Positions 35,836-44,787 of a stretch of 64,000 bases of DNA are shown here, in pieces. Origin of the DNA: an uncultured Muribaculaceae bacterium (GTDB taxonomy: Bacteria; Bacteroidota; Bacteroidia; Bacteroidales; Muribaculaceae); the NCBI GenBank assembly GCA_910586565.1, contig CAJUIT010000014.1:7453-71452 (forward strand). The letters run 5' to 3'. A program made the translations under genes and the position numbers. The notes beneath the pieces were generated by a model, which worked only from the letters and a program-made list of their open reading frames with translations, searched no databases and was not told the origin of the DNA. Each line of letters opens with the position of its first letter. Position 1 is the first letter of the stretch.

Positions 35836-38337
35836 TTAGCGAACCATCACTTTCTCTACAGCCGAGCCGGTGCGGCGGATGTAGATGCCGGGGGTGAGGT
35901 TGTTGCCGTTTACTTTCACGCCCTGGAGGGTGAAGTATTCGGTAGCGGCAACGTTGTTTTCGGCTGTTGCGATGGTGATTGCCGAGTTGCCTGCGCTGAG
36001 GTCGACGGTGCGGGTTTCCGACCATGCGCTTTCGTTCCATTCGTCGGCGTTGGCGGGCACGGCTTTCACGCGGTAGTCGAACACGCCGTTTTCGGTGAGA
36101 CCTGTAACGGTGTGGCTCATGTCGGTGATGCCGGTGATGGTGCGGGCGGTTGCGTCGCCGCTTTCAGCAGGAGCTTTTGAGGGAGCCTTTGCAAGCTCGG
36201 TGGCGTCGCCGGTGTAGACGGTAGCGCGGGTGATGTAGAAACGCTTTTTGTTGGCAACAGTCTCAAATTTGATTTGAACCTGCTGGTTGGCGGGAGCACT
36301 TAGAGTCACGCAATAGTCGGCGTAAGATTCGGTGAGGGCCACGGTTTCTGTGTCAACGGCTGTTCCCGCAGCGTTGAGCAGGCTGATTTTAGCGGAAGCT
36401 GCGTCGCCTGTCCATGATTTGCTGTTGAAGTGCACGGTAACCAATCCTTCATCGGTGGTTTTGAACGAGGGGGATGTTACCGAGCCGGTTTTCTTGCTTG
36501 CGCCAAGCTTGATGCCATCGGCGACAACGCCGCCATACCATTCATAGCTGCCTGCGGCAGTCCAGGAGGTCTCGCCGGTTGTGAAGTCCTCGTCGAGTAC
36601 CATTTCGTAGGTGATGTCGCGGTGGGTGGTGATTTCGAGGGTGTAGGTAACGCCGGTTTCGGGTGTGTGTGCCCAGTTGGCGGTGAAGCCGGTGGTTGTC
36701 AGGTCGGTGTGGTCGGAAAGTGCGGGGGTGCTCACTGCGGGGAGTGCGGCTTTCATGAAGCGGAACGACACCGTGCCGTTGTTGTTGCGGGTGATGTCGG
36801 TCACGGGCTTGCCCATGAGATTGCCGGTGTTCACCTTTGCAGCGGGAACAGATTCGTCGGTGAGTTCGTTTGCGCCTCCATAGGGCCAGAGGTCGCCTTT
36901 CAGGCTGGCATCGTTTATGACATAGTACACCTCGCCATAATAGGTGAGTTTATCCATCTTCAGGTCGTTGTCGGCCGGAATGAGTGTCATGCGCTGGGGG
37001 TCGGCGTAGTCGTTCACCTCGTTGTTAGTCCATGCATAAGCATCGTAGGTTACGTGAGTAATCATCATTCCCTCGGTTGCGATGTACTTGTCCCATCCCT
37101 GCTGCGCGCGGTTTTCGAGGATATAGTATTCGTCGGGGTCGGCATCGTTGGTTATGCGCACGGCGCGGTCGGTGTCGATGTTCTTCTGATTGAACACCGG
37201 GAGGGTGTAGTCGGTGGCGGGGGTAGCCTCCTCGATTTCAATCCAGCCCATGAATTCTTTTTCGTAGGCTGAATAACCGATGGGGGTGTAGCCGTCGTCG
37301 TTGTAGGAGCCCTGGTCCATCAGCGACCATGAGCCCATGCCGAAATTGCCCGAATAGTTAGTGTCGTAGAAGTCGGGCAGTCCCAGGCAGTGGGAAAATT
37401 CATGACAGAATGTGCCGATGCCGTCAATTTGGGAGAGGTCAGAGCCGTTGAGCTCGTTGAATACGGCGAAGTCGCTGATTGTCACGCCGTCTAGTGAGAT
37501 ATTCTTTCCGTAATCGGAACCTGAGAGGCTCCATCGCATAGGCCACACTGAATCTTCGGCGTCATCTTCGTAGGATGATGCTTCGCCGTCGCCGGCATAT
37601 AGCACAATCACCACGTCGCACATGCCGTCGCCATCGTTATCGTAGTCCTTGAAATTAATCTTCGAGTTGAGGCCCTGGCAGGCTTCGGCAACCATTTTGC
37701 CGACACCTTTGTCATCGCCATAATAATCGTTGCCTCCGTAGGTGACGCGGTTGTTGTCGAGAGTGATGGGGCCGTAGATGTCGAACTGCGGGGTATATTT
37801 GCCGTTTGATTGGTCAGCGAAGTATTGGCGGGCGCTTGTCTCTCCCGACGAGAAGAAGTCGGTGAAAGTTTGTGCGGCATTTGCTCCGTCGCGGAAATCA
37901 TAGTCTTTGTAGGCTACCAGCAGGATGGGCACGCGGGGTGAGCCGGTGTTGGGCACCTGCGAAGCCTTCTGCGCGGGAGCCTTTGCGGCTGCTCGGCGGC
38001 GTGCGGCTGCTTTTCGTGCGATATTTGTTGCCGAAACATTCTCGGCGTTTGCTTCGAGGAATCGTGCCTCGGCTTCAGTGCGGGAGCCGGGGTTGTGGGC
38101 GGTGATGGCCGACACGCCTTGGGGAGTCATATATTTATATGACCCGTCGGCGGCGCGGCTCACGGCCAGACCGTCGGTGGTGATGAGGGTGTGGAAATGT
38201 TCGTCGCCCATGCGCTGCAGTGTGACGGTTGTGCCGTCGGGCTGGGTGAAAGTGTGGCGCCCCGGCTTGGCGGGGATTGCGAGCGCTGCCGCGCTCACGC
38301 CAAGTGCGATTGATGCACTGATTAAAAATCTCTTCAT
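35836..38337 (-). CDS. secreted M6-family metalloprotease with sorting-like tail
   Basis: 833 residues. Signal peptide (about 1-20), a propeptide region (to about 125), then an M6 (immune inhibitor A-like) catalytic domain with zinc motif HEFSH near 313-317 in CHEFSHCLGLPDFYD. C-terminal to it are a fibronectin-III-like domain (from about 555, TTTGFTANWAHTPETG) and a jelly-roll domain (about 600-710). The last 35 residues (YFTLQGVKV...PGIYIRRTGSAVEKVMVR) match the tail of the glycan-binding protein at 4371. Probably an exported protease that degrades host or dietary protein. It has its own promoter. Confidence 0.88.
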   Translation of the reverse strand: MKRFLISASIALGVSAAALAIPAKPGRHTFTQPDGTTVTLQRMGDEHFHTLITTDGLAVSRAADGSYKYMTPQGVSAITAHNPGSRTEAEARFLEANAENVSATNIARKAAARRRAAAKAPAQKASQVPNTGSPRVPILLVAYKDYDFRDGANAAQTFTDFFSSGETSARQYFADQSNGKYTPQFDIYGPITLDNNRVTYGGNDYYGDDKGVGKMVAEACQGLNSKINFKDYDNDGDGMCDVVIVLYAGDGEASSYEDDAEDSVWPMRWSLSGSDYGKNISLDGVTISDFAVFNELNGSDLSQIDGIGTFCHEFSHCLGLPDFYDTNYSGNFGMGSWSLMDQGSYNDDGYTPIGYSAYEKEFMGWIEIEEATPATDYTLPVFNQKNIDTDRAVRITNDADPDEYYILENRAQQGWDKYIATEGMMITHVTYDAYAWTNNEVNDYADPQRMTLIPADNDLKMDKLTYYGEVYYVINDASLKGDLWPYGGANELTDESVPAAKVNTGNLMGKPVTDITRNNNGTVSFRFMKAALPAVSTPALSDHTDLTTTGFTANWAHTPETGVTYTLEITTHRDITYEMVLDEDFTTGETSWTAAGSYEWYGGVVADGIKLGASKKTGSVTSPSFKTTDEGLVTVHFNSKSWTGDAASAKISLLNAAGTAVDTETVALTESYADYCVTLSAPANQQVQIKFETVANKKRFYITRATVYTGDATELAKAPSKAPAESGDATARTITGITDMSHTVTGLTENGVFDYRVKAVPANADEWNESAWSETRTVDLSAGNSAITIATAENNVAATEYFTLQGVKVNGNNLTPGIYIRRTGSAVEKVMVR

Positions 38338-38468
38338 TGGTAGTTTTTTAGTGAGGTTAAACCCTTCTTGGTGTATTTACATTTGTGATTGGCTATGGTC
38401 GGGCGGTTTTCTGCATTGGAGAAGGTTTGCTCCTCCCCCCCGATGCTTTCTGACAGCCGCGCAACCAA

Positions 38469-38500
38469 CAAAGTTAGTCCACCGTGCGCCAACTGCCAAG
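38469..38500 (-). promoter_or_regulatory. promoter of the M6 protease
   Basis: Minus strand CTTG (38497-38500), 20 bases, TAACTTTG (38469-38476). Leader about 125 nt. Confidence 0.5.
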
Positions 38501-38618
38501 CGTATATAGATAAAACTGCGGTCGATGTAGCTTATTTGGCTACATTCGGCCGCAGATGATGCTTTTCTTAACTGATTGTGATGATTCGGACGGCTTGAGA
38601 AAGCCTGCGGGATTCGGC

Positions 38619-38795
38619 TCAGTTGGCGCAGAATCCGCCCAATGCCACCGGGAGGGTGGGAGCGCAGCTGTAGGCGCGTGAAAATTGCCTGAGGAAGGCG
38701 ATTGTTGATTTGCGGGGTGCCGGTTGGCGACGGTGGGAGAGGGGTTCGGCTGTTTGCATTCCGGCGTTTTTTGTGGGGGTAGAGATATTCTTCAT
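38619..38795 (-). CDS. possible small protein, Ala/Pro-rich
   Basis: 58 residues from ATG 38795. A polar N-terminus is followed by KSTIAFLRQFSRAYSC and a final LPVALGGFCAN. The pattern of a polar lead, an amphipathic FLRQFARxY-like helix and a short hydrophobic C-terminus resembles small Bacteroidales ORFs I have seen in intergenic regions. TATAGTTG at 38893-38900 is one base off the -7 consensus. The longer frame to 38891 is less likely. Function unknown. Confidence 0.4.
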   Translation of the reverse strand: MKNISTPTKNAGMQTAEPLSHRRQPAPRKSTIAFLRQFSRAYSCAPTLPVALGGFCAN

Positions 38796-39035
38796 AGGCA
38801 CGATGTGGAGAATGGCGGAAGTGCCCGTGCTCGACGGGCGGGTTAAACAGTGGTTGATTTGTTGAATGCAGGCTAAGTTTTTAATTGCCATGCAACTATA
38901 TAACGCTTTTCGGTGCTATTTATTTTGCGGTATGTGAAAATTTATTTTGCCATAGGTGCGGAATGTTGTCAACGCTTAATGCGGGGCTTTATTGTGTGTG
39001 TTATGCTGAAAAAATATTAAACAGGGGCAGATGCG

Positions 39036-39067
39036 TTTGGCGGTTAGGAAAATAAACCTTATCTTTG
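39036..39067 (+). promoter_or_regulatory. promoter of the sigma-factor gene
   Basis: TTTG (39036-39039), 20 bases, TATCTTTG (39060-39067). Leader about 140 nt. Confidence 0.7.
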
Positions 39068-39212
39068 CATTACATAAAAACAATGGAAGCGGATGGCGAG
39101 ACGAGTGGCCGCCCTATTCCGATAAAATCAATCAAAAAACACAATTAATCATTTAACCCGATTTAGCCTATTGCATTAACTCTACTTAATCTTTTAACAC
39201 ACTCTCGACACA

Positions 39213-39803
39213 ATGCAGAAAATGACCCAGCTCACCGACGAGAAGTTGGTAACCGCTTATGCAGCCGGTGACAACAAAGCTTTCGATGCTTTGCTCCGCA
39301 GACATGAAAGCCGCGTATTCACCTACATTCTGAACATAGTTAAAAACAAAGATGTGGCCGACGATATCTTTCAGGAGACGTTCGTCAAAGCCATCATGAC
39401 AATCAAGCAGGGCCGCTACACCGATGCCGGCAAGTTCTCGGCATGGATTACGCGAATAGCCCACAATCTTATCATCGATTATTTCCGTCAGGAGAAAAGC
39501 GAGAACACCGTGTCGGTCGACAACGACGACACCGATGTGCTCAACCGTCGCGACCTCAGTGAGGAGAATATTGAGGATGTGCTCGTTACCGGGCAGATTA
39601 ACACCGACGTGCGCCGCATCATGGAGTCGCTCCCTGACTCGCAGCGCGAGGTGCTCGAAATGCGGTTCTACCGCAACATGAGCTTCAAGGAGATTGCCGA
39701 AGTGACCGGTGTGAGCATCAACACCGCCCTTGGCCGCATGCGTTATGCCGTTCTCAACATGCGCCGCATCGCCGCCGACAAAAACATCGTTCTCACCCGC
39801 TGA
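39213..39803 (+). CDS. RNA polymerase sigma factor, sigma-70 family (ECF-like)
   Basis: 196 residues. Region 2 (LLRRHESRVFTYILNIVKNKDVADDIFQETFVKA, quoted in part as DDIFQETFVKA) includes the -10-recognition helix, and region 4 (LPDSQREVLEMRFYRNMSF, then EIAEVTGVSINTALGRMRYA) the -35 helix-turn-helix. Starts at 39213 or 39222 are both possible. No anti-sigma, FecR or SusC gene follows, so it is an unlinked sigma factor. Its promoter is of housekeeping type, so no autoregulation is evident. Confidence 0.92.
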   Translation: MQKMTQLTDEKLVTAYAAGDNKAFDALLRRHESRVFTYILNIVKNKDVADDIFQETFVKAIMTIKQGRYTDAGKFSAWITRIAHNLIIDYFRQEKSENTVSVDNDDTDVLNRRDLSEENIEDVLVTGQINTDVRRIMESLPDSQREVLEMRFYRNMSFKEIAEVTGVSINTALGRMRYAVLNMRRIAADKNIVLTR

Positions 39804-39910
39804 TGCCATTTTGTGCATTGTGAGGGGTGAATGCGAACAGTGTCCCCAATGTCGGTAGCATCGGAATCCCCGTTTTCGGAAGCATTAATTCTCGATAAAA
39901 CTTTTTGCAA

Positions 39911-39975
39911 GGCGGTGTGTCAAAATTCATGACACACCGCCTTTTAGGTCTAAGCGGAGAGGGTGAAGTAGGAGT
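39911..39975. repeat. dispersed hairpin element, copy C (inverted relative to A and B)
   Basis: GGCGGTGTGTC (39911-39921) pairs perfectly with GACACACCGCC (39931-39941), then CTTTTAGGTCTAAGCGG and GGGTGAAGTAGGAG, the reverse complement of the lead-in of copies A and B. May terminate the sigma-factor gene. Confidence 0.75.
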
Positions 39976-40102
39976 GGCTCCTGCTATTCGAGCCATTATG
40001 ACACACCCGCTTGTGTCGGCTTGAAACGGCTTTTTGCGATTTTCCGGCAGATATTCGGTTAAAAAAGATGCGGGGAATTGAAGATGTGTCGGGGAAATTT
40101 AT

Positions 40103-40110
40103 TACTTTTG
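40103..40110 (+). promoter_or_regulatory. possible promoter of the coiled-coil/zapA pair
   Basis: TACTTTTG, 17 bases before the ATG at 40128. Confidence 0.4.
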
Positions 40111-40127
40111 TAAAAATTTGGATAAGT

Positions 40128-40421
40128 ATGGCCGGCGAGTTTCAGCAAACCATTGACCGCATAAATGCCAAGTCGCAGATTCTGTTGAAGCGATACGCTT
40201 TGATTGAAAAGGCGCGTGCCGAGGCTGCGAGGCGCATAGGGGAGCTTGAAGCTGAAGTCGACACCTTGAAAAAGGAGAACGGAAAGCTTCACACCGAAGT
40301 GGAATTTCTGAAAATCGCAACCACTATCGCCCCCGACAGGGCCGATGTGGCGGCAACGCGGGCACTGCTTACCGAATTGGTGCGGGAAATCGACAAGTGT
40401 ATCACTGAGCTTAATGACTGA
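40128..40421 (+). CDS. small coiled-coil protein upstream of zapA
   Basis: 97 residues from ATG 40128 (MAGEFQQTIDRINAK); the upstream frame is dismissed because a -7 element lies inside it. Residues about 20-65 are a heptad-rich coiled coil (AAARRIGELEAEVDTLKKEN...LHTEVEFLKI, quoted in part). Such a protein commonly precedes zapA in Bacteroidetes, so a role at the division ring is inferred. It is separated from zapA by 95 bases. Confidence 0.75.
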   Translation: MAGEFQQTIDRINAKSQILLKRYALIEKARAEAARRIGELEAEVDTLKKENGKLHTEVEFLKIATTIAPDRADVAATRALLTELVREIDKCITELND

Positions 40422-40516
40422 CTCTCCCGTAGGATTCGGCGCCACAGAGGGCGCTCCGCCGGCCCAACCAGGGCATCGGCGACAGCAAGCCCGGCAGCCG
40501 ATCATGTGATATCACT

Positions 40517-40834
40517 ATGAATGATAAACTGAACATAACCATACGCATTGCCAATCAGGCGCCGATTCCGTTGGCTATCAACCGCAGCGATGAGGAGGTG
40601 ATTCGTATGGCCGAATATAACGTCAACAGGCTCTGGAACTCGTGGAGCACGAAGTTTAAAAGCAAATCGTCAAACGAGGTGCTTGCTATGGTGGCGTTCA
40701 GGTTCGCCGAACTGTTCTACACTCAAAGCGCAGTGACCCAGGAACTGCAAACCACACTGGAAGCGTTTGAGAGTAAGCTCGACGATATTTTGCTCGATGT
40801 GGGGGAACCCGCGGCGGGCGATGTTCCGAAATGA
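40517..40834 (+). CDS. zapA: cell division protein ZapA
   Basis: 105 residues. An N-terminal beta-hairpin head (LNITIRIANQAPIPLAINRSDEEVIRMAEYNVN, beginning at residue 4) and a C-terminal helix (about 50-95) for dimer and tetramer coiled coils. It bundles FtsZ filaments. The 6S-like RNA follows directly, as 6S follows zapA in many other bacteria. Confidence 0.88.
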   Translation: MNDKLNITIRIANQAPIPLAINRSDEEVIRMAEYNVNRLWNSWSTKFKSKSSNEVLAMVAFRFAELFYTQSAVTQELQTTLEAFESKLDDILLDVGEPAAGDVPK

Positions 40835-40844
40835 TTCTCACTTT

Positions 40845-41017
40845 CAACCGGTGTTGTGAGGCAGAGGCCCGGGCGGTTGAAAATGAATTGTCGGTTTTGA
40901 CATTATTAATAAGATTTCCCGCGCGAAACTTTCACCGCCGGGCCATGCAGTACCGTGAAGCCTAAAAGCTCAGGGTCGCCGCTGGTCGGGGCAGAAAGAT
41001 TCGGCGCGATTTTTTTT
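40845..41017 (+). ncRNA. ssrS: candidate 6S RNA
   Basis: A non-coding interval of about 170 nt right after zapA. GGCCCGG (40866-40872), CGGT (40874-40877) and GAAA (40879-40882) pair with TTTC (40930-40933), ACCG (40934-40937) and CCGGGCC (40938-40944), giving a 15-pair helix with two bulges. It closes a large AT-rich loop with a TGTC-GGTTTT-GACA hairpin. The 3' part ends in a TCGCCG...CGGCGCGA stem and eight T. Size, single long closing helix and zapA synteny suggest 6S RNA. No sequence signature was confirmed, and which helix is the real closing stem is uncertain. Confidence 0.5.
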
Positions 41018-41059
41018 GTTTCCACCCGCTGCAACGGGGCGTCGGAAACAAGTTTTTTC
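41016..41059 (+). terminator. second terminator after the 6S-like RNA
   Basis: TTGTTTCC (41016-41023) pairs with GGAAACAA (41044-41051), with an inner CCCG/CGGG stem, then GTTTTTTC. Confidence 0.7.
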
Positions 41060-41114
41060 TACCATGAACCCAAATCAAATTAATAACTAACATAAACATC
41101 AATAAGTCAATAAA

Positions 41115-42653
41115 ATGATTCTTTACGGTTTATTAATATTCGTGGTGGCTGCAATCATAGGTTGCGTTGTCACCATGCTTGTGCAGCGAGCCACCGGCCG
41201 CAGCCGCGCCAAAACAATCATTGAGGAAGCCAACCGTGAGGCGGAGGTAATCCGCCAGAAAGAGCTTCTGAAAGGGCGCGAGGAGAGCATCAAAATCAAG
41301 GATGATGCCGAGCGTCAGGCCAATCAGCGCATGTCGAAAGTGCAGTCGGCCGAGTCGAAAATGAAGCAGCGCGAAATGCAGCTTAACCAGCAGCAGAGCG
41401 AGAACCAGCGTCAGCGCAACGAGCTCGACGCCGTTCGCCAGCGTCTGTCGGCCGAGGAGTCGGTGCTCGAAACCCGCAAGGAGGAGCTCGACAAGCTGAA
41501 ACGTGTTGCGCAGGACACACTGGAGCACATCTCCGGCTTGTCGTCCGACGAGGCAAAGGAGAAACTCATCGAATCGCTCAAGGATGAGGCCAAAACCGCT
41601 GCCGCACAGTATATCAACGAAATCATGGACGAGGCCAAGATGACCGCCAACAAGGAGGCTAAACGCATTGTAATCCAGTCGATTCAGCGCGTTGCCACCG
41701 AGGCTGCCATCGAGAACTCCGTCACAGTGTTCCACATCGATTCCGACGAAATCAAAGGGCGCATCATCGGTCGCGAAGGGCGCAACATCCGTGCCCTCGA
41801 GGCCGCAACGGGGATTGAAATCATCGTTGATGACACCCCCGAGGCAATCGTGCTCTCTGGCTTCGACCCCGTGCGCCGCGAAATTGCCCGTCTGGCTCTG
41901 CATCAGCTCGTTGCCGACGGCCGCATTCACCCCGCGCGCATCGAGGAGGTTGTGAACAAAGTGCGCAAGCAGATTGAGGAGGAGATTGTGGAAACCGGCA
42001 AACGAACCGCCATCGACCTCGGCATCCACGGCCTTCACCCCGACCTTATCCGCATGATTGGCAAAATGAAATATCGCTCGAGCTATGGCCAGAACCTTCT
42101 GCAGCACGCCCGCGAAACCGCCAATCTCTGCGCAATCATGGCTTCGGAACTCGGCCTGAATCCCAAGAAAGCACGCCGTGCAGGCTTGCTCCACGACATA
42201 GGCAAAGTGCCCGACGAAGAGCCCGAACTGCCCCACGCAATCCTCGGCATGAAGATAGCCGAGCGCTGCAAGGAGAAACCCGAAATCTGCAACGCTATCG
42301 GTGCCCACCACGATGAGATTGAACAGACTACCTTGCTGGCCCCCATCGTGCAGGTGTGCGACGCAATCTCCGGTGCACGTCCCGGTGCACGCCGCGAAAT
42401 CGTCGAGGCCTACATCAAGCGTCTCAACGACCTTGAGCAGCTTGCACTTTCCTATCCCGGCGTAATCAAAACCTACGCCATCCAGGCAGGCCGCGAGCTC
42501 CGCGTGATTGTTGGTGCCGACAAGATTGACGATGCCGAAACCGAAAACCTCTCCAACGAGATTGCAAAACGCATCCAGGATGAAATGACCTATCCCGGTC
42601 AGGTGAAGATCACCGTAATCCGCGAGACACGTGCCGTAAGTTTTGCAAAATAA
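41115..42653 (+). CDS. rny: ribonuclease Y
   Basis: Membrane-anchored endoribonuclease that starts mRNA decay. 512 residues: one N-terminal helix (about 2-23), a long coiled coil (about 25-180), a KH domain (IKGRIIGREGRNIRALE, about 213-229) and an HD domain with the metal motif LLHDIGK (about 358). All parts are intact. Next gene is ricT, 63 bases downstream. Confidence 0.96.
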   Translation: MILYGLLIFVVAAIIGCVVTMLVQRATGRSRAKTIIEEANREAEVIRQKELLKGREESIKIKDDAERQANQRMSKVQSAESKMKQREMQLNQQQSENQRQRNELDAVRQRLSAEESVLETRKEELDKLKRVAQDTLEHISGLSSDEAKEKLIESLKDEAKTAAAQYINEIMDEAKMTANKEAKRIVIQSIQRVATEAAIENSVTVFHIDSDEIKGRIIGREGRNIRALEAATGIEIIVDDTPEAIVLSGFDPVRREIARLALHQLVADGRIHPARIEEVVNKVRKQIEEEIVETGKRTAIDLGIHGLHPDLIRMIGKMKYRSSYGQNLLQHARETANLCAIMASELGLNPKKARRAGLLHDIGKVPDEEPELPHAILGMKIAERCKEKPEICNAIGAHHDEIEQTTLLAPIVQVCDAISGARPGARREIVEAYIKRLNDLEQLALSYPGVIKTYAIQAGRELRVIVGADKIDDAETENLSNEIAKRIQDEMTYPGQVKITVIRETRAVSFAK

Positions 42654-42716
42654 AAGTGACCCGTGCGGCCCACCTGTTCGGCCGCGCAGTCGCGTAACTC
42701 TTTAAAAGGAGGTTAA

Positions 42717-44246
42717 ATGTCAAAATCAGACAACAATATAAAGAAAAGCTGCTGTGGGTCGGGATGTCCCGGATGCCCCAATGCCGAAGGGTGCGACAAA
42801 GATTGCTCGCGCCGTGAGGGTGGCTGCGAAAAAGCCTGTGGCGATGGCGCCGAGGCCGATTCGGGTGCTCCCTGCCGTGGCGGAGGGTGCGGCGGCTGCG
42901 GTGGAGGTTGCTCCTCCATCCGCGGCAAGCTCCACAGCTTCAACTACTTCGAGGATATCCCCGGCGGTTATGCCGACGACGATATGGTTGAGGTGCAGTT
43001 CAAGAACACCCGCAAGGGGTTCTATGTCAACTCTGCCAACATCCCTCTCGAAGTGGGCGACATGGTGGCTGTGGAGGCAGCCCCCGGCCACGACATAGGG
43101 CAGGTGTCGCTCACCGGAGCCCTTGTGAGGCTGCAGATGCGCAAGGCCGGCATCAAGCCCGATGCCGAGAAGCACCGCGTGTTCCGCAAGGCCAAGCCCT
43201 CCGACCTCGAGCGCTATGAGAAAGCCAAAGCGCTTGAGAACGACACCATGATTCGTGCGCGAAAAATCGCGTCGAGTCTGCAACTCAACATGAAAATCGG
43301 CGATGTGGAATATCAGGGAGATGGCAACAAAGCCATTTTCTACTACATAGCCGACGAACGTGTGGATTTCCGACAGCTCATAAAGGTGCTTGCCGAAACC
43401 TTCAAGGTGCGCATCGAGATGAAGCAGATCGGTGCCCGTCAGGAGGCGGGGCGTATTGGCGGTATCGGTCCGTGCGGACGCCCACTCTGCTGCACCACAT
43501 GGATGACCAACTTCGTGAGTGTATCGACCGGAGCTGCCCGCTTCCAGGATATATCGCTCAATCCGCAGAAACTCGCCGGGCAGTGCGCCAAGCTGAAATG
43601 TTGCCTCAATTTCGAGGTCGACTCCTACGTGGAGGCCTCGCGCAAGCTCCCCGGAAAGGATATCCGCCTCGAAACCGCCGATGCGACCTATTTCTATTTC
43701 AAGGCCGACATATTCAAAGGTGAGATTACTTATTCAACCGACAAGCATGTGCCCGCCAACCTTGTGACACTCACAGCTGAGCGTGCATGGGAGGTGGCAG
43801 CCATGAACAAACGTGGCGAGAAACCGCTTGTGCTCAAGGAAGATGCCGAGGAGAAGCCCAAATCGGAATATGCCGACATTCTCGGGCAGGATTCCCTCAC
43901 CCGTTTCGACAAGAAAAAGAAGAAACGTCGGAAGGACGACAGCCGCCGCGACGAGGCGAAGCAGCCGCAGGGTGAGCAACCGCGCCGCGACCGCAACAAG
44001 CCCAAAGGTGGCGATAAAGCTCAGCAACAGCAGGGCGCTTCCAAGCCTCAGCGTGAACGTCAGCCCGAAGCGGGCGGCAATCAGCGCCCCGCAGGGGGTG
44101 CGTCGGGCGAGCGCTCCGAACGTCAGTCAGAGCGTCAGCAACAGCGCCGCAAGCAGGGTAACCGCCAAGGTGGCGGCAATCCGAAGCCTCGCAAAGATGG
44201 CGGTGACAAAAGTGCACCGCGCGAGCCGGCTCCCGCAGGCAACTGA
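42717..44246 (+). CDS. ricT: PSP1/RicT-family regulatory protein with Cys-rich N-terminus
   Basis: 509 residues. Residues 1-65 contain 12 cysteines (12, 13, 17, 20, 26, 30, 37, 41, 53, 58, 61, 65). The PSP1 domain (about 85-330) has GRIGGIGPCGRPLCC and LKCCLNFEVDSY, whose cysteines are conserved in RicT (YaaT). The C-terminal 130 residues are a low-complexity, Lys/Arg/Gln-rich tail, probably RNA-binding or disordered. In Bacillus, RicA-RicF-RicT carries iron-sulfur clusters and redirects RNase Y. Adjacency to rny here supports the same partnership (inference). No ricA or ricF in the window. GldH gene follows. Confidence 0.88.
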   Translation: MSKSDNNIKKSCCGSGCPGCPNAEGCDKDCSRREGGCEKACGDGAEADSGAPCRGGGCGGCGGGCSSIRGKLHSFNYFEDIPGGYADDDMVEVQFKNTRKGFYVNSANIPLEVGDMVAVEAAPGHDIGQVSLTGALVRLQMRKAGIKPDAEKHRVFRKAKPSDLERYEKAKALENDTMIRARKIASSLQLNMKIGDVEYQGDGNKAIFYYIADERVDFRQLIKVLAETFKVRIEMKQIGARQEAGRIGGIGPCGRPLCCTTWMTNFVSVSTGAARFQDISLNPQKLAGQCAKLKCCLNFEVDSYVEASRKLPGKDIRLETADATYFYFKADIFKGEITYSTDKHVPANLVTLTAERAWEVAAMNKRGEKPLVLKEDAEEKPKSEYADILGQDSLTRFDKKKKKRRKDDSRRDEAKQPQGEQPRRDRNKPKGGDKAQQQQGASKPQRERQPEAGGNQRPAGGASGERSERQSERQQQRRKQGNRQGGGNPKPRKDGGDKSAPREPAPAGN

Positions 44247-44285
44247 CACGTTTGCCGAAATGGCTCCGAGGCGACTTAAACAATA

Positions 44286-44768
44286 ATGTTTATTGAAATG
44301 TATCGCATTCTGTCACGCATAGCAGCGGCAATCGCGCCGGCACTCATGTTGCCGGCGCTCGCCGCATGTGTCGACAGCCGCAACGCCTACAGTGAGTATC
44401 ACCAGCTCGATTCGGCCGGATGGCGCTACGACGATGCTGCGATATTCACCCCCGAGCACGCCGATTCGTTGTGTGAGGGAACGGTTGTGGTTGCGCTGAG
44501 GCATGATTCAACCTACCCCTACACCGATGTGTGGCTCGAGGTAAGCTCCGAGGCCACCGGAAGGTGTGACACGCTCGACATCCCCGTGGTTGACGAGTAT
44601 GGCAACTGGCTGGGGAGTGGCATCGGCGCATCGTTCCAGTTATCCGACACAGTGGGGAAGCTTCTGCACCCCTCGGGCACCCCAATAACCGTGCGACACA
44701 TCATGCGTACCGACACGTTGCGGGGCATTAATCAGGTGGGCTTGTTTTTTGAGCCACATAAAAATTAA
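44286..44768 (+). CDS. gldH: GldH-like lipoprotein
   Basis: About 160 residues. Start at 44286 or 44298 (MYRILSR). A lipoprotein signal ends at LPALAAC. The beta-rich remainder (TVVVALRHDSTYPYTDVWLEV, about 60-80) and position after the PSP1 gene match GldH, a gliding/type IX-associated lipoprotein kept in many non-gliding Bacteroidales. Exact role unknown. Confidence 0.8.
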   Translation: MFIEMYRILSRIAAAIAPALMLPALAACVDSRNAYSEYHQLDSAGWRYDDAAIFTPEHADSLCEGTVVVALRHDSTYPYTDVWLEVSSEATGRCDTLDIPVVDEYGNWLGSGIGASFQLSDTVGKLLHPSGTPITVRHIMRTDTLRGINQVGLFFEPHKN

Positions 44769-44787
44769 AATCCATTCATAAGCTTTT

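Larger units (their letters stand above)
38338..39212. other. long intergenic region
   Basis: Holds the M6 protease promoter, a possible 58-residue ORF (38619-38795, minus), the sigma-factor promoter and its leader of about 140 nt. Nothing else recognisable. Confidence 0.5.
39804..40127. other. intergenic region with hairpin element copy C
   Basis: Contains a GGTAGCATC unit (39855), the hairpin element at 39911-39975 and a second GACACACC arm at 39999. No gene seen before the coiled-coil protein. Confidence 0.6.

Noticed and set aside
41133..42311. 392-codon minus-strand frame
   Set aside because: Antisense to rny, which has intact KH and HD domains.
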